Under the pieces are notes generated by a model. It saw nothing but the letters and a program-made list of their open reading frames with translations, did not search any database and was not told where the DNA came from. Below are positions 22,224 to 32,000 of a stretch of DNA of 64,000 bases, one piece after another. A program made the position numbers and the translations under genes. Position 1 is the stretch's first letter, and every line of letters begins with the position of its first letter. Location of the stretch: assembly GCF_002002905.1 (NCBI RefSeq), contig NZ_CP019509.1, positions 186,001 through 250,000 of the forward strand, given 5' to 3'. This DNA is from Aquaspirillum sp. LM1. GTDB lineage: Bacteria > Pseudomonadota > Gammaproteobacteria > Burkholderiales > Aquaspirillaceae.

Positions 22224-22256
22224 GGTGGGCTGGGGTGTGGTGGCCTTGCAACAGCG

Positions 22257-23165
22257 TTATTGCGGTTCAATCTGGCGCAGGATATGCCCGGTGGCCAGAC
22301 GGGCACCCAGGGCGGCCAGCAGCGCCACGCCGCCCAGCAGGACGAGCACTTCGTCGGCGTTGAGATTGCGCAGGGTGGCATGGTCGTTGTACAGGGTGGC
22401 CAGCTCGGCCAGCGCCGGGTTGGCGCTGGCAATCAGCCAGGCGCTCAGGCCCCAGGCAATCAGTGCGGCCAGCACGCCCTGAAACACGGCAAAGTAAACA
22501 AAGGGCCGGCGGATGAAGCCGTCGGTGGCACCAATCAGCTTGGACACTTCAATTTCATCGCGCCGGCTGAGAATCTGCAGGCGAATGGTGTTGGAGCTGG
22601 CCAGCACCATGGCAATGCCCAGCGCGGCACCCAGCAGCAGGGTGAGCTGGTGGCCCAGGCTGAGCAGGCTGTGCAGTTTTTTGGCCCAGCCGGCGTCAAA
22701 CTGGGTGGCTTCCACCATCGGCAGGCCGGAGAGTTCCTTTTGCAGGCGCTCCAGTGGCTCGGGGGCGGTGTCTTTTGGGTCGATAATAAAGGCGTCGGGC
22801 AGCGGGTTGCTGCCCAGGCCTTCGGTCAGCCCGTTCAGGCTGTTGCGTTTCATCAGGTCTTGCAGCGCCTGCTCCTTGCTGACAAAGCGGTGCGATTTGA
22901 CCAGCGCGTGCTGCTTGAGGGTCTGATTGACGGTTTCCACGTCGGGCCGGTCGGCGCTGGCTTCCATGAACAGGGTGATTTGTGGCGCGGCGGCCAGGCC
23001 GTTGCTCCAGCTCGACAGGCTGGCCACAATCAGATACAGGCCCAGCGGCAGGCTGATGGCGACGGCAAGCATGAACAGGCTGAGCAGGCTGCCAAGCGGC
23101 TGGCGAATCAGCGTGCGCAGGGCCGAGCGGGCGGCGCGGCCATGCAGATAGAGCAGATGTTTCAT
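22257..23165 (-). CDS. ftsX: Cell division ABC transporter-like protein FtsX
   Basis: The 302-residue inner-membrane protein has four predicted membrane helices: one near the N-terminus after a basic segment (LLSLFMLAVAISLPLGLYLI) and three in the C-terminal third. A large periplasmic loop (about residues 55-165) lies between the first two, the FtsX layout. With FtsE it forms a complex that activates peptidoglycan hydrolases through EnvC-like partners at the septum. It overlaps ftsE by ATGA, the typical coupled arrangement. Confidence 0.95.
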   Translation of the reverse strand: MKHLLYLHGRAARSALRTLIRQPLGSLLSLFMLAVAISLPLGLYLIVASLSSWSNGLAAAPQITLFMEASADRPDVETVNQTLKQHALVKSHRFVSKEQALQDLMKRNSLNGLTEGLGSNPLPDAFIIDPKDTAPEPLERLQKELSGLPMVEATQFDAGWAKKLHSLLSLGHQLTLLLGAALGIAMVLASSNTIRLQILSRRDEIEVSKLIGATDGFIRRPFVYFAVFQGVLAALIAWGLSAWLIASANPALAELATLYNDHATLRNLNADEVLVLLGGVALLAALGARLATGHILRQIEPQ

Positions 23166-23815
23166 GCGGTGAAGTGTCCGTGTGCAAGCCGGATGATGCG
23201 TCGGCCATACTCGTTCATCAGCGTTTCATCGTGTGCAGACACCACGACGGTGACGCCAACCTGATTGAAAGACTTGAACAGCGCCATGATGTCGTGGGCG
23301 TAGTCGCGGTCCAGATTGCCGGTGGGTTCATCCGCCAGCAGGATGGAGGGGCGGTGTACCACGGCGCGGGCGATGCACAGGCGCTGCTGTTCGCCGCCAG
23401 ACAGGCGGATCGGGTTGGATTTCTCCCGCTCCAGCAGCCCCACTTTGTCCAGTGCGGCACGCACCCGTTTGGCGGCCTCGCGCCGGTCAAAGCCAATCAC
23501 GTCTAGCGGTAGCATGACATTGTCGAATACCGAGCGGTCGAACAGGATTTTATGGTCCTGGAACACCAGGCCGATATGCTGGCGCATATAGGAAATCTGC
23601 GTGCCGCCCAGCTTGCCCAGATTCTGGCCGTTGATCAGCACGGTGCCGCTGGTGGCACGTTCAATTCCGGCAATCAGCTTGAGCAGGGTGGATTTGCCCG
23701 CGCCGGAATGGCCGGCCAGAAACACCATTTCGCCCTTGTCCACCTTGAATGACAGGTTTTTCAGGGCGTCAATCCCGCCAGGGTAGCGTTTGGTGACTTG
23801 GTCAAATTGAATCAT
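23162..23815 (-). CDS. ftsE: Cell division ATP-binding protein FtsE
   Basis: The 217-residue ABC ATPase has Walker A GHSGAGKS (35-42), signature LSGGEQQRLCIARA, Walker B ILLADEPTGNLD and the switch histidine in VVVSAHD. Its N-terminus MIQFDQVTKRYPGG matches FtsE. The longer frame to 23857 would add 14 unrelated residues. It powers the FtsX membrane partner. It lies 22 bp downstream of ftsY in the same operon. Confidence 0.96.
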   Translation of the reverse strand: MIQFDQVTKRYPGGIDALKNLSFKVDKGEMVFLAGHSGAGKSTLLKLIAGIERATSGTVLINGQNLGKLGGTQISYMRQHIGLVFQDHKILFDRSVFDNVMLPLDVIGFDRREAAKRVRAALDKVGLLEREKSNPIRLSGGEQQRLCIARAVVHRPSILLADEPTGNLDRDYAHDIMALFKSFNQVGVTVVVSAHDETLMNEYGRRIIRLAHGHFTA

Positions 23816-23837
23816 GGGGTGTCCGTAGGGGCCGGCG

Positions 23838-24956
23838 TCAGTCAAACAGCGCGTCAACGTAGTCGCGGGCCGAGAACGGGCGCAGGTCGTCCAGGCCTTC
23901 GCCTACGCCGATGAAGCGCAGCGGAATCGGGTGTTCGCGGGCAATGGCGGCAATCACCCCGCCCTTGGCGGTGCCGTCAAGCTTGGTGAGGATCAGGCCG
24001 GTGAGCTTGAGCGCATCGTCAAAGGCGCGCACCTGCATCAGCGCGTTCTGGCCGATATTGGCGTCCAGCACCAGAATCACTTCGTGCGGCGCGCCGGGCA
24101 GGGCCTTGTCGATTACCCGCTTGACCTTGCGGATTTCTTCCATCAGGTGCAGCTGGGTGGGCAAACGCCCGGCGGTGTCGGCCAGCACGATGTCGATCTT
24201 GCGCGCCACCGCTGCCTGGATGGCGTCGTAGCACACCGCTGCCGAATCCCCACCCTGCTGGGTGATCACCGTTACATTATTGCGCTCGCCCCAGGCCATC
24301 AGTTGTTCGCGTGCGGCGGCACGGAAGGTGTCGCCGGCTGCCAGCAGCACCGATTTGCCCTGCAGCTGGAAGTATTTGGCCAGCTTGCCGATCGAGGTGG
24401 TCTTGCCTGCACCGTTGACGCCAGCCAGCATGATCACACAGGGCTGGTGGCCGCTGGTGTCCAGCGGGATTTGCAGCGGGGCAATCAGTTCGGTCAGCGA
24501 TTCTTTCAGCGCGCCTTTCAGCTCGCTGCCGTCTTTCAGCCCGCGCAGGGTGACCCGCTCGCGCACTTCCTTGAGCAGGTGGGTGGTGGCCGGCACGCCC
24601 ATGTCGGCGGTCAGCAGTACGGTTTCCAGCTCTTCGTACAGATCTTCGTCGATCTTGCCGCCGCCAAACAGGCCGGCCAGTGATTTGCCCAGCTTGTCAC
24701 GGGTTTTGGACAGGCCGGCTTTCAGCCGGTCGGTCCAGCTGGCCTTGCGTGGCGCTTCGGCTACGGGTTCCGCACTGACGGCAGGCACGCTGGGCGCAGC
24801 ACTGGCGGCAGGCGCTACGCTGGCTGGCGGCGCGCTTGGGGTGGCCGGTGCGGCAGCGCTTGCCGGTGCAGCAGGTTCAATATCAGCCGCGGCTGGAGCC
24901 GGGGCTGGCGGGGCGAGATCTTCCGCCTTGGGTTTTTTCTTGAAGAAACTAAACAT
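23838..24956 (-). CDS. ftsY: Signal recognition particle receptor FtsY
   Basis: The 372-residue protein starts MFSFFKKKPKAEDL, a membrane-targeting basic helix, followed by an Ala/Pro-rich linker (about 15-85) and the NG GTPase domain. Visible GTPase motifs are GVNGAGKTTSIGKLA (G1), DTAGRLPTQ (G3) and TKLDGTAKGG (G4). It docks the SRP-ribosome complex at the inner membrane. It is first in the ftsY-ftsE-ftsX operon and divergent from the M16 peptidase genes across 113 bp. Confidence 0.97.
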   Translation of the reverse strand: MFSFFKKKPKAEDLAPPAPAPAAADIEPAAPASAAAPATPSAPPASVAPAASAAPSVPAVSAEPVAEAPRKASWTDRLKAGLSKTRDKLGKSLAGLFGGGKIDEDLYEELETVLLTADMGVPATTHLLKEVRERVTLRGLKDGSELKGALKESLTELIAPLQIPLDTSGHQPCVIMLAGVNGAGKTTSIGKLAKYFQLQGKSVLLAAGDTFRAAAREQLMAWGERNNVTVITQQGGDSAAVCYDAIQAAVARKIDIVLADTAGRLPTQLHLMEEIRKVKRVIDKALPGAPHEVILVLDANIGQNALMQVRAFDDALKLTGLILTKLDGTAKGGVIAAIAREHPIPLRFIGVGEGLDDLRPFSARDYVDALFD

Positions 24957-25069
24957 GGTGTCAGGGTGTCAACTTCCCGGCGTTTGGTTCATGATGCGGG
25001 CCTGTCAGACCCGAGTCTGACGGCATAGTGCTGCGATTGTAATAAGTTTTGATGGAGAACGGGAAAACC

Positions 25070-26452
25070 ATGTCTCAAACAACCCCTCGCTGGGGCGTGC
25101 TCGGTCTGCTGGCCGGCCTGTGGCTGAGCCTGCCCGCCCTGGCCGACGAGCCCGTGGAAACCACGCTGCGCAACGGTCTGAAAGTGGTGGTCAAGGTAGA
25201 CCGGCGCGCGCCGGTGGCTGTTTCGCAAATCTGGTACCGGGTGGGCAGCGTTGACGAGGCTTCCGGCATCACCGGGGTGTCGCATGCGCTGGAACACATG
25301 ATGTTCAAGGGCACGGCGCAGGTGCCGGCAGGTGAATTCTCGCGGCGCATTGCCGCATTGGGCGGCAAGGAAAACGCCTTCACCAGCAAAGACTATACGG
25401 TGTACTTTCAGCAACTGGCCAATCATACCCTGCCGCAGGCCATGGCGCTGGAAGCCGATCGGATGACCGGGCTGCGCATCGACGACGCCGCGTTTGCCAG
25501 CGAGATCAGCGTGATCCGCGAAGAGCGCCGTCAGCGCACCGACGACCAGCCCACCGGTGTGTTGTTTGAGCAATTGTTTGCCACGGCGCTGACCGCCAAC
25601 CCGGCGCGTCAGCCCATCATTGGCTGGATGGGCGACCTGGAGCGCATGCGCGCCGACGATCTGCGCCAGTGGTATCAGCGCTGGTATGCGCCCAATAACG
25701 CCATTCTGGTGGTGGTGGGCGATGTCGATCCACAGCAGGTGTTCAAACTGGCTGAACAGCATTATGGCCCGCTGCCGGCGCGCAGCCTGCCGGCGCGCTC
25801 GGTGCTGCCCGAACCCAGCCAGTACGGCGAGCGCCGGCTGACCATCAAACGTCCGTCGCAGCTGGGCTATGTGGCGCTGGCCTGGCAGGCACCACGGCTG
25901 AGCAAGATCAATGACAGCGAACCTTATGCGCTGGATATGCTGGCTGCCGTACTGGACGGCCACGCCGCCTCGCGCCTGCCGCGCGCGCTGGTGCGCGAAC
26001 AGCAGGTGGCCAGCAGTGTGAGCGCCGGCTACGACATGACCGGACGCGGCGCGTCGCTGTTCACCCTGATTGCCGTGCCGGCTGCCGGCAAAACCGCTGC
26101 CCAGGCCGAGGCCGCGCTGAAGCAGCAGATTGCCCGGCTGGTGAAAGAGGGCGTGACTGAGGCCGAACTGGCGCGGGTGCGCACCCAGCTCAAGGCGGCG
26201 CGGGTGTATGAAAAGGATTCGATGTTTGGCCAGGCGATGAAAATTGGCCAGCTGGAAGCGCTGGGCTTCTCCTGGCGTGACGACGATGCCATCGACCGGC
26301 AGCTCGACGAGGTGACGCCAGCGGCGGTGCAGGCGGTGGCCAAACGCTATTTGACTGATGACCGGCTGACTGCCGCCGTGCTGCTGCCGCAGGCCGTGCC
26401 TGCCGGTCAGGTGGCGGCACCGACGCTGAATGGAGGCGCACATGTTCGCTAA
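25070..26452 (+). CDS. M16 family zinc metallopeptidase, catalytic member
   Basis: The 460-residue protein has a Sec signal peptide (GVLGLLAGLWLSLPALA, cleavage about residue 26) and the inverted zinc motif HALEH (72-76), with the downstream glutamate in the MALEADRM region about 75 residues later. This is the pitrilysin/insulinase type, a periplasmic or secreted clamshell peptidase. The ATG at 25070 is chosen over 25052 because it directly precedes the signal peptide. The next gene encodes a related protein without the zinc site, giving the usual active/inactive pair. Confidence 0.92.
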   Translation: MSQTTPRWGVLGLLAGLWLSLPALADEPVETTLRNGLKVVVKVDRRAPVAVSQIWYRVGSVDEASGITGVSHALEHMMFKGTAQVPAGEFSRRIAALGGKENAFTSKDYTVYFQQLANHTLPQAMALEADRMTGLRIDDAAFASEISVIREERRQRTDDQPTGVLFEQLFATALTANPARQPIIGWMGDLERMRADDLRQWYQRWYAPNNAILVVVGDVDPQQVFKLAEQHYGPLPARSLPARSVLPEPSQYGERRLTIKRPSQLGYVALAWQAPRLSKINDSEPYALDMLAAVLDGHAASRLPRALVREQQVASSVSAGYDMTGRGASLFTLIAVPAAGKTAAQAEAALKQQIARLVKEGVTEAELARVRTQLKAARVYEKDSMFGQAMKIGQLEALGFSWRDDDAIDRQLDEVTPAAVQAVAKRYLTDDRLTAAVLLPQAVPAGQVAAPTLNGGAHVR

Positions 26453-27770
26453 ATCACCCTGGATGCTGGTGCTGGCGTGCTGCCTGAGCTGGGCTGGCCT
26501 GGCGCAGGCACTGGAGACCCAGCGCTGGCAAACGCCGCAGGGCGCGCAGGTGGTATTTGTGCCCAGCCGGGATAATCCCCTGCTGGATGTGCGGGTGGAC
26601 TTTGACGCGGGCAATCGCCGCGACAGCGCCAGCAAGCCCGGTGTTTCCGACCTCACCCTGAGCATGCTCGACGCCGGCACCACCCGACTGAGCGAAGAAG
26701 CCATCAAAACCCGGCTGGCCGACCTGGCGGCGCAACTGAATGGCAGCAGCGATATCGAGCGGGCTGGCGTCAGCTTGCGCGTGTTGTCCGACCCGGCCCA
26801 GCGCGACCCGGCGCTGGCCTTGCTGGCCGATATGCTGGCCCAGCCAGCGTTTCCTCCGGCCCTGCTGACACGGGAAAAAGCCCAGATGCTGGCCAGCCTG
26901 CGCCATGCCGACGACGATCCGGCGGATCGCGGCGAACGGGCGTTGCGCCGGCTGATGTATGGCGATCATCCCTATGCCCTGGCGGCACGGATGACGCCGG
27001 AAGCGGTGCAGCGGATTCAGCGTGACGACATCCTGCGCTTCTGGCGTGAGCATTACACCGCCCGGCGGGCGGTGGTATCGCTGGTGGGCGACGTGTCGCG
27101 CGCGGACGCCGAGCGGATTGCCGACCAGCTGACCGCCCGCCTGCCGGTGTCTGCTCAGGCGCTGGCGGAGATTCCGCCGGTGAACGTGGCGGCACAAGGG
27201 CAGCAGCAACGCCTGGTGCATGCCAGCACACAAACCCATCTGTTGCTGGGGGTACCGGTGTTGCGCCGGGATGACCCGGATTATTTTCCGCTGCTGGTGG
27301 GCAATTACGTGCTGGGCGGCGGCGGGTTTGATTCGCGGCTGATGCAGGAAGTGCGCGACAAGCGCGGGCTGACCTATGGCGTTTCCAGCCATTTCAGTCC
27401 GATGGCGCAGGCTGGCGAGTTTGTTATTGCGCTGAGCACGCGCAATGAACAGGCCGATCAGGCGCTGAGTGTGGTGCAGGACACGGTGCGCGATTTTATT
27501 GCCCACGGCCCCAGCGAAGCGGAGCTGACCCAGGCCAAGCAGCACATCATTGGCGGCTTTCCGTTGCGGCTGGACAGCAACCTGAAGCTGATGGGCTATG
27601 TGTCGATGCTTGGCCAATATGGCTTGCCGGATGACTGGCTGAACCGTTATCCGGAACGGGTGGCAGCGGTGACGCTGGCGCAGGTGCGCGATGCCTGGAA
27701 GCGGCGGCTGTCGCTGCCGGCGCTCAATACAGTATGGGTGGGGCCTGCCCCTGTGGCATCGCCTTCCTGA
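26442..27770 (+). CDS. M16 family peptidase-like protein lacking the zinc motif
   Basis: The 442-residue protein has a signal peptide (MLVLACCLSWAGLAQA) and the two-domain M16 fold, with the conserved C-terminal GGGGFDSRLMQEVRDKRGLTYGVSS-like segment. The place of HxxEH is taken by SDLTLSMLD, so it should not bind zinc. It is expected to be the non-catalytic partner of the preceding peptidase, as in heterodimeric M16B enzymes. GGAGG at 26432-26436 supports the ATG at 26442, overlapping the previous gene by 11 bp. Confidence 0.9.
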   Translation: MFAKSPWMLVLACCLSWAGLAQALETQRWQTPQGAQVVFVPSRDNPLLDVRVDFDAGNRRDSASKPGVSDLTLSMLDAGTTRLSEEAIKTRLADLAAQLNGSSDIERAGVSLRVLSDPAQRDPALALLADMLAQPAFPPALLTREKAQMLASLRHADDDPADRGERALRRLMYGDHPYALAARMTPEAVQRIQRDDILRFWREHYTARRAVVSLVGDVSRADAERIADQLTARLPVSAQALAEIPPVNVAAQGQQQRLVHASTQTHLLLGVPVLRRDDPDYFPLLVGNYVLGGGGFDSRLMQEVRDKRGLTYGVSSHFSPMAQAGEFVIALSTRNEQADQALSVVQDTVRDFIAHGPSEAELTQAKQHIIGGFPLRLDSNLKLMGYVSMLGQYGLPDDWLNRYPERVAAVTLAQVRDAWKRRLSLPALNTVWVGPAPVASPS

Positions 27771-27803
27771 GCGTGAGCTGCGCAAGACGGTTTCTTCTTG
27801 CTC

Positions 27804-27832
27804 GCGGGGGGCGCATAATATGCGCCCCCCGC
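27804..27832. repeat. Perfect 14-bp palindrome between the M16 genes and rsmD
   Basis: Arms GCGGGGGGCGCATA (27804-27817) and TATGCGCCCCCCGC (27819-27832) surround one A. No U-run follows, so it may be a hairpin that separates the transcripts or a binding site. It lies 34 bp after the M16 stop and 50 bp before rsmD. Confidence 0.6.
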
Positions 27833-27881
27833 ACATCTTTGCAGCAGCCATTGGCGGGGCCAGAATCAGCAAGGAGCGGGC

Positions 27882-28436
27882 ATGGCGGGCAAGGCAGGGC
27901 AAAATACGGTGCGAATTATCGGCGGTGCCTGGCGACGGCGGGTGCTGTCGTTTCCCGACCAGCCCGGCTTGCGCCCCACCCCGGATCGGGTGCGCGAAAC
28001 CGTGTTCAACTGGCTGGGGCAAACCCTGGACGGCCTGAGCGTGCTGGACTTGTTTGCCGGCAGCGGTGCCATGGGGTTTGAAGCCGCGTCACGCGGTGCC
28101 CGGCGGGCGTTGCTGGTGGAAAAGGCCAGCAAGGTGGCGGCGTCGCTGAATCAGCACCGCCAGACGCTGCAGATGAGCCAGGTGGAGGTGGTATGCGCCG
28201 ACGCACTGGCCTGGCTGGCGCATAGCCAGGAATGCTTTGACGTGATTTTTCTGGATCCCCCGTTTGCGTCGGATTTATTGCTGCGGGTGCTGCCGCTGGC
28301 GGCAGCGCGGGTGCGCGACGGCGGGTATCTGTATATAGAGTGTGCGCAATGGCCCGAGTTGCCGGGCTGGGACGTGGTGCGCAGCGGGCGTGCGGGTGTG
28401 GTGCACTACGGCCTGTTGCAGCGTGCGCCGGCCTGA
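27882..28436 (+). CDS. rsmD: 16S rRNA (guanine(966)-N(2))-methyltransferase RsmD
   Basis: The 184-residue protein starts with the family pattern VRIIGGAWRRR and RPTPDRVRETVFNWL, followed by SAM motif I VLDLFAGSGAMGFEAASRGA and the catalytic DPPF motif (IFLDPPF) used by N6/N2 methyltransferases. It methylates G966 of 16S rRNA during 30S assembly. The coaD gene that often follows rsmD is absent; a ferredoxin gene follows after 79 bp. Confidence 0.95.
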   Translation: MAGKAGQNTVRIIGGAWRRRVLSFPDQPGLRPTPDRVRETVFNWLGQTLDGLSVLDLFAGSGAMGFEAASRGARRALLVEKASKVAASLNQHRQTLQMSQVEVVCADALAWLAHSQECFDVIFLDPPFASDLLLRVLPLAAARVRDGGYLYIECAQWPELPGWDVVRSGRAGVVHYGLLQRAPA

Positions 28437-28497
28437 TGGCCGCTGCTTGCCGTGGCTTGCGACCCCGGCACAGAAATGACACAATTCCACGCATTGA

Positions 28498-28764
<267 letters not shown>

Positions 28765-28781
28765 GTGTGGTCGCACTCTGT

Positions 28782-28806
28782 CCGCCGGCCTGGCCGGCGG
28801 GTTTTG
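28782..28806 (+). terminator. Intrinsic terminator after the ferredoxin gene
   Basis: CCGCCGGCC (28782-28790) and GGCCGGCGG (28792-28800) pair, with the loop closing on about CCT, followed by GTTTTG. It isolates the ferredoxin from the tRNA-tuf operon. Confidence 0.75.
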
Positions 28807-28869
28807 GGTTAAAAAACAAGCAGCAACGCCACAGTTTGAAAATTTTTTGCGAAATCCTGCAAAAAAACG

Positions 28870-28898
28870 TTGACAGAGTGAAGTGCTAAACCCATAAT
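28870..28898 (+). promoter_or_regulatory. Sigma-70 promoter of the tRNA-tuf operon
   Basis: TTGACA (28870-28875), a 17-bp spacer and CATAAT (28893-28898) place the start about 9 nt before the tRNA-Tyr gene. The perfect -35 and ideal spacing fit a very strong stable-RNA promoter. Confidence 0.85.
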
Positions 28899-28913
28899 GC
28901 ACATCTCTTGAAC

Positions 28914-28998
28914 GGAGGGATTCCCGAGCGGTCAAAGGGATCAGACTGTAAATCTGACGGCTCTGCCTTCGAAGGTTCGAATCCTTCTCCCTCCACCA
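28914..28998 (+). tRNA. tRNA-Tyr (GTA)
   Basis: The acceptor stem GGAGGGA pairs with TCCCTCC, followed by A and encoded CCA. Anticodon GTA is at 28948-28950. The 85-nt length reflects a long class II variable arm, as expected for bacterial tRNA-Tyr. TTCGAAT T-loop present. Confidence 0.97.
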
Positions 28999-29035
28999 GA
29001 TTTTTTAGCGGCGTGCGTTTTTAGTTGGGAATTGT

Positions 29036-29109
29036 GCGGGTGTAGCTCAATGGTAGAGCTGAAGCCTTCCAAGCTTAAGACGAGGGTTCGATTCCCTTCA
29101 CCCGCTCCA
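29036..29109 (+). tRNA. tRNA-Gly (TCC)
   Basis: The acceptor GCGGGTG pairs with CACCCGC, discriminator T and encoded CCA. Anticodon TCC is at 29068-29070 in loop CTTCCAA. It is 37 nt downstream of tRNA-Tyr. Confidence 0.97.
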
Positions 29110-29123
29110 ATGCAAGTCAGTAG

Positions 29124-29198
<75 letters not shown>

Positions 29199-29234
29199 AT
29201 TTTTTCGACTATCAGCTTTTTAGGGCATTTCACC

Positions 29235-30425
29235 ATGGCTAAGGAAAAGTTCGAGCGGACGAAACCGCACGTAAACGTTGGCACCATCGGTCACGTTGAC
29301 CACGGCAAGACCACCCTGACCGCTGCGATCACCACGATCCTGTCGAAGAAATTCGGTGGCGAAGCCAAGGGTTACGACCAAATCGACAGCGCGCCGGAAG
29401 AAAAGGCTCGCGGTATTACCATCAATACCGCTCACGTCGAATACGAAACCGAAACCCGTCACTATGCTCACGTTGACTGCCCGGGTCACGCTGACTATGT
29501 GAAAAACATGATTACCGGCGCAGCCCAGATGGACGGCGCTATCCTGGTGTGCTCGGCTGCTGACGGCCCGATGCCGCAAACCCGCGAACACATCCTGCTG
29601 GCCCGCCAGGTTGGCGTGCCGTACATCATTGTCTTCCTGAACAAGGCTGACCTGGTGGACGACGCCGAGCTGCTGGAACTGGTGGAAATGGAAGTGCGCG
29701 ACCTGCTGTCGTCCTACGACTTCCCGGGCGACGACACCCCGATCGTGACCGGCTCCGCCCGTCTGGCGCTGGAAGGCGACCAGTCCGAATACGGCGAACC
29801 GGCCATCTTCCGTCTGGCCGACGCCCTGGACAGCTACATCCCGACCCCGGAACGCGCCATCGACAAGCCGTTCCTGCTGCCGATCGAAGACGTGTTCTCG
29901 ATCTCCGGTCGCGGTACCGTGGTGACTGGCCGTGTTGAGCGTGGCGTGGTCAAGGTGGGTGAAGAAATCGAAATCGTGGGCCTGAAGGCTACCGTCAAGA
30001 CCACCTGCACCGGCGTGGAAATGTTCCGCAAGCTGCTGGACCAAGGTCAGGCAGGCGACAACGTGGGCGTGCTGCTGCGTGGCACCAAGCGTGAAGACGT
30101 TGAGCGTGGCCAGGTGCTGGCCAAGCCGGGTTCGATCACCCCGCACACCGAGTTCGGCGCAGAAGTGTATGTGCTGGGCAAGGAAGAAGGCGGTCGTCAC
30201 ACCCCGTTCTTCAGCAACTATCGTCCGCAATTCTACTTCCGTACCACCGACGTGACCGGCGCCGTGAGCCTGCCGGAAGGCGTGGAAATGGTGATGCCGG
30301 GTGATAACGTGGCCATTACCGTGGCCCTGATTGCCCCGATCGCCATGGAAGAAGGTCTGCGCTTCGCCATCCGTGAAGGTGGTCGTACCGTTGGTGCCGG
30401 TGTGGTTGCCAAGGTTATCAAATAA
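29235..30425 (+). CDS. tuf: Elongation factor Tu, copy 1
   Basis: The 396-residue GTPase begins [21 protein letters not shown]1 is GHVDHGKT, G3 DCPGHADY and G4 NKADL; domains 2 and 3 are complete. It delivers aminoacyl-tRNA to the ribosome. Co-transcription with three tRNAs upstream and tRNA-Trp downstream is the tufB arrangement. The protein is identical to the second copy at 45958 except Thr9 here versus Asn9 there. Confidence 0.98.
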   Translation: MAKEKFERTKPHVNVGTIGHVDHGKTTLTAAITTILSKKFGGEAKGYDQIDSAPEEKARGITINTAHVEYETETRHYAHVDCPGHADYVKNMITGAAQMDGAILVCSAADGPMPQTREHILLARQVGVPYIIVFLNKADLVDDAELLELVEMEVRDLLSSYDFPGDDTPIVTGSARLALEGDQSEYGEPAIFRLADALDSYIPTPERAIDKPFLLPIEDVFSISGRGTVVTGRVERGVVKVGEEIEIVGLKATVKTTCTGVEMFRKLLDQGQAGDNVGVLLRGTKREDVERGQVLAKPGSITPHTEFGAEVYVLGKEEGGRHTPFFSNYRPQFYFRTTDVTGAVSLPEGVEMVMPGDNVAITVALIAPIAMEEGLRFAIREGGRTVGAGVVAKVIK

Positions 30426-30444
30426 GCAGTATAATTACCCTTTT

Positions 30445-30520
30445 AGGCCAGTAGCTCAATTGGTAGAGTATCGGTCTCCAAAACCGAGGGTTGGGGGTTC
30501 GAGACCCTCCTGGCCTGCCA
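30445..30520 (+). tRNA. tRNA-Trp (CCA)
   Basis: The acceptor AGGCCAG pairs with CTGGCCT, then G and encoded CCA. Anticodon CCA is at 30478-30480 in loop CTCCAAA. It lies 19 bp after tuf. Confidence 0.97.
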
Positions 30521-30523
30521 AAT

Positions 30524-30556
30524 AAGACTAACCGGCGCCTAGCGCCGGTTAGTCTT
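30524..30556 (+). terminator. Hairpin between tRNA-Trp and secE
   Basis: A perfect 15-bp stem (AAGACTAACCGGCGC 30524-30538 with 30542-30556) and a CTA loop are followed by only TTTG. It probably acts as a partial terminator or processing signal that lowers expression of secE-nusG relative to tuf. Confidence 0.65.
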
Positions 30557-30585
30557 TGCTGTATTGAAGCGAGCATATTGTTTCC

Positions 30586-30939
30586 ATGGAATCCCAGGAC
30601 AAACTCAAGCTGGTCGGCGCGCTATTGTGCGTCGTGGCCGGCATTGCAGGCTTTTACCTGATCCCCGAGGGGCAGGGCGTGTTGCGAGTGTTGGCTGTGC
30701 TGGCCGGGATTGCGGCGGCAGCTGGCGTGGTGTGGTTGTCCCAGCCGGGCAAGGACTTTGTGGTGTATGCCCAGGAGTCGGTTGCCGAAGCCAAGAAAGT
30801 GGTCTGGCCCACCCGCAAGGAAGCAACGCAGATGACCGGCATGGTCTTTGTGTTTGTCTTTGTGCTGGCATTGTTTATGTGGCTGGTCGATTCCGGCCTG
30901 TCCTGGCTGTTCTACGACATTCTGCTCAAGCGAGGCTAA
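30586..30939 (+). CDS. secE: Preprotein translocase subunit SecE
   Basis: The 117-residue protein has three membrane helices (about 9-25, 33-51 and 85-110) and the conserved cytoplasmic amphipathic segment ESVAEAKKVVWPTRKEATQM before the last one, which clamps SecY. This is the three-helix form of beta- and gammaproteobacteria. It lies directly before nusG with a 3-bp gap. Confidence 0.96.
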   Translation: MESQDKLKLVGALLCVVAGIAGFYLIPEGQGVLRVLAVLAGIAAAAGVVWLSQPGKDFVVYAQESVAEAKKVVWPTRKEATQMTGMVFVFVFVLALFMWLVDSGLSWLFYDILLKRG

Positions 30940-30942
30940 GCG

Positions 30943-31476
30943 ATGGCAATGCGTTGGTATGTGGTTCACGCTTACTCGGGCTTCGAGAAGAGCGTGCAAA
31001 AAGCGTTGAAAGAACGCATTGACCGGGAAAACATGCAGGATCGCTTCGGCAAGATTCTGGTGCCGGTTGAAGAAGTGGTGGACATGAAGAACGGCAAGCG
31101 CTCGCTGACCGAGCGCAAGTTCTTCCCCGGCTATGTGCTGGTTGAAATGGAAATGACCGACGAATCCTGGCACTTGGTGAAAAGCACCCCCAAGGTTACC
31201 GGTTTTGTCGGTGGCACCGCCAACCGCCCTGCGCCGATTCCGCAAAAGGAAGTCGATGCCATCATGCAGCAAATGCAAGAAGGCGTGGAAAAACCGAAGC
31301 CGAAAATCCTGTTTGAAGTGGGTGAGCGTGTGCGCGTGATCGACGGCCCGTTTACCGATTTCAATGGTTCGGTGGATGAAGTGAACTACGAACGCAACAA
31401 GCTGCGGGTGTCGGTGCAGATCTTTGGCCGTGACACCCCGGTGGAACTGGAATTCAGCCAGGTCGAAAAGCTGTAA
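30943..31476 (+). CDS. nusG: Transcription termination/antitermination factor NusG
   Basis: The 177-residue protein has the NGN domain ([19 protein letters not shown], then [11 protein letters not shown]) and a C-terminal KOW domain ([20 protein letters not shown]). It binds RNA polymerase and couples it to Rho or ribosomal S10. The standard order secE-nusG-rplK is kept. Confidence 0.97.
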   Translation: MAMRWYVVHAYSGFEKSVQKALKERIDRENMQDRFGKILVPVEEVVDMKNGKRSLTERKFFPGYVLVEMEMTDESWHLVKSTPKVTGFVGGTANRPAPIPQKEVDAIMQQMQEGVEKPKPKILFEVGERVRVIDGPFTDFNGSVDEVNYERNKLRVSVQIFGRDTPVELEFSQVEKL

Positions 31477-31567
31477 GCGATCTGGAGCAAGTGAGGCGTT
31501 TCGCCTCGTTTCAAACCGGGCAGCAGGACTGATACCCCTGCGTGATGACCCGCATTAGGAGCAAACT

Positions 31568-31999
31568 GTGGCAAAGAAAATTGTCGGCTATGTCAAGCTG
31601 CAAGTGCCCGCTGGTAAAGCCAATCCGTCGCCGCCTATCGGCCCGGCTCTGGGTCAGCGCGGCCTGAACATCATGGAATTCTGCAAGGCCTTTAACGCTC
31701 AGACCCAAGGTCTGGAGCCGGGCCTGCCGATTCCGGTGGTGATTACCGCCTACGCGGACAAGTCGTTCACCTTCATCATGAAGACCCCGCCGGCGACCAT
31801 TCTGATCAAGAAGGCCGCAGGCATCCAGAAGGGCAGCCCGAAGCCGCACACCGACAAGGTGGGCAAGCTCAACCGCGCTCAGCTGGAAGAAATCGCCAAG
31901 ACCAAGCAACCCGACCTGACCGCTGCCGACATGGACGCTGCTGTGCGCACCATCGCTGGTTCCGCCCGCAGCATGGGTATCGAAGTGGAGGGTGTGTAA
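31568..31999 (+). CDS. rplK: 50S ribosomal protein L11
   Basis: The 143-residue protein begins at a GTG after TTAGGAGC. It shows the N-terminal domain [26 protein letters not shown] and the 23S-binding C-domain ([15 protein letters not shown], then [12 protein letters not shown]). It lies at the GTPase-associated centre. A small hairpin (GAGGCG-TTT-CGCCTC, 31493-31507) occurs in the 91-bp leader; L1 autoregulation of this leader is known in E. coli but I cannot confirm the site here. Confidence 0.97.
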   Translation: MAKKIVGYVKLQVPAGKANPSPPIGPALGQRGLNIMEFCKAFNAQTQGLEPGLPIPVVITAYADKSFTFIMKTPPATILIKKAAGIQKGSPKPHTDKVGKLNRAQLEEIAKTKQPDLTAADMDAAVRTIAGSARSMGIEVEGV

Positions 32000-32000
32000 C

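Noticed and set aside
27804-27832. Intrinsic terminator before rsmD
   Set aside because: The palindrome is perfect but has a one-base centre and no following T-run, so it is listed only as a repeat.
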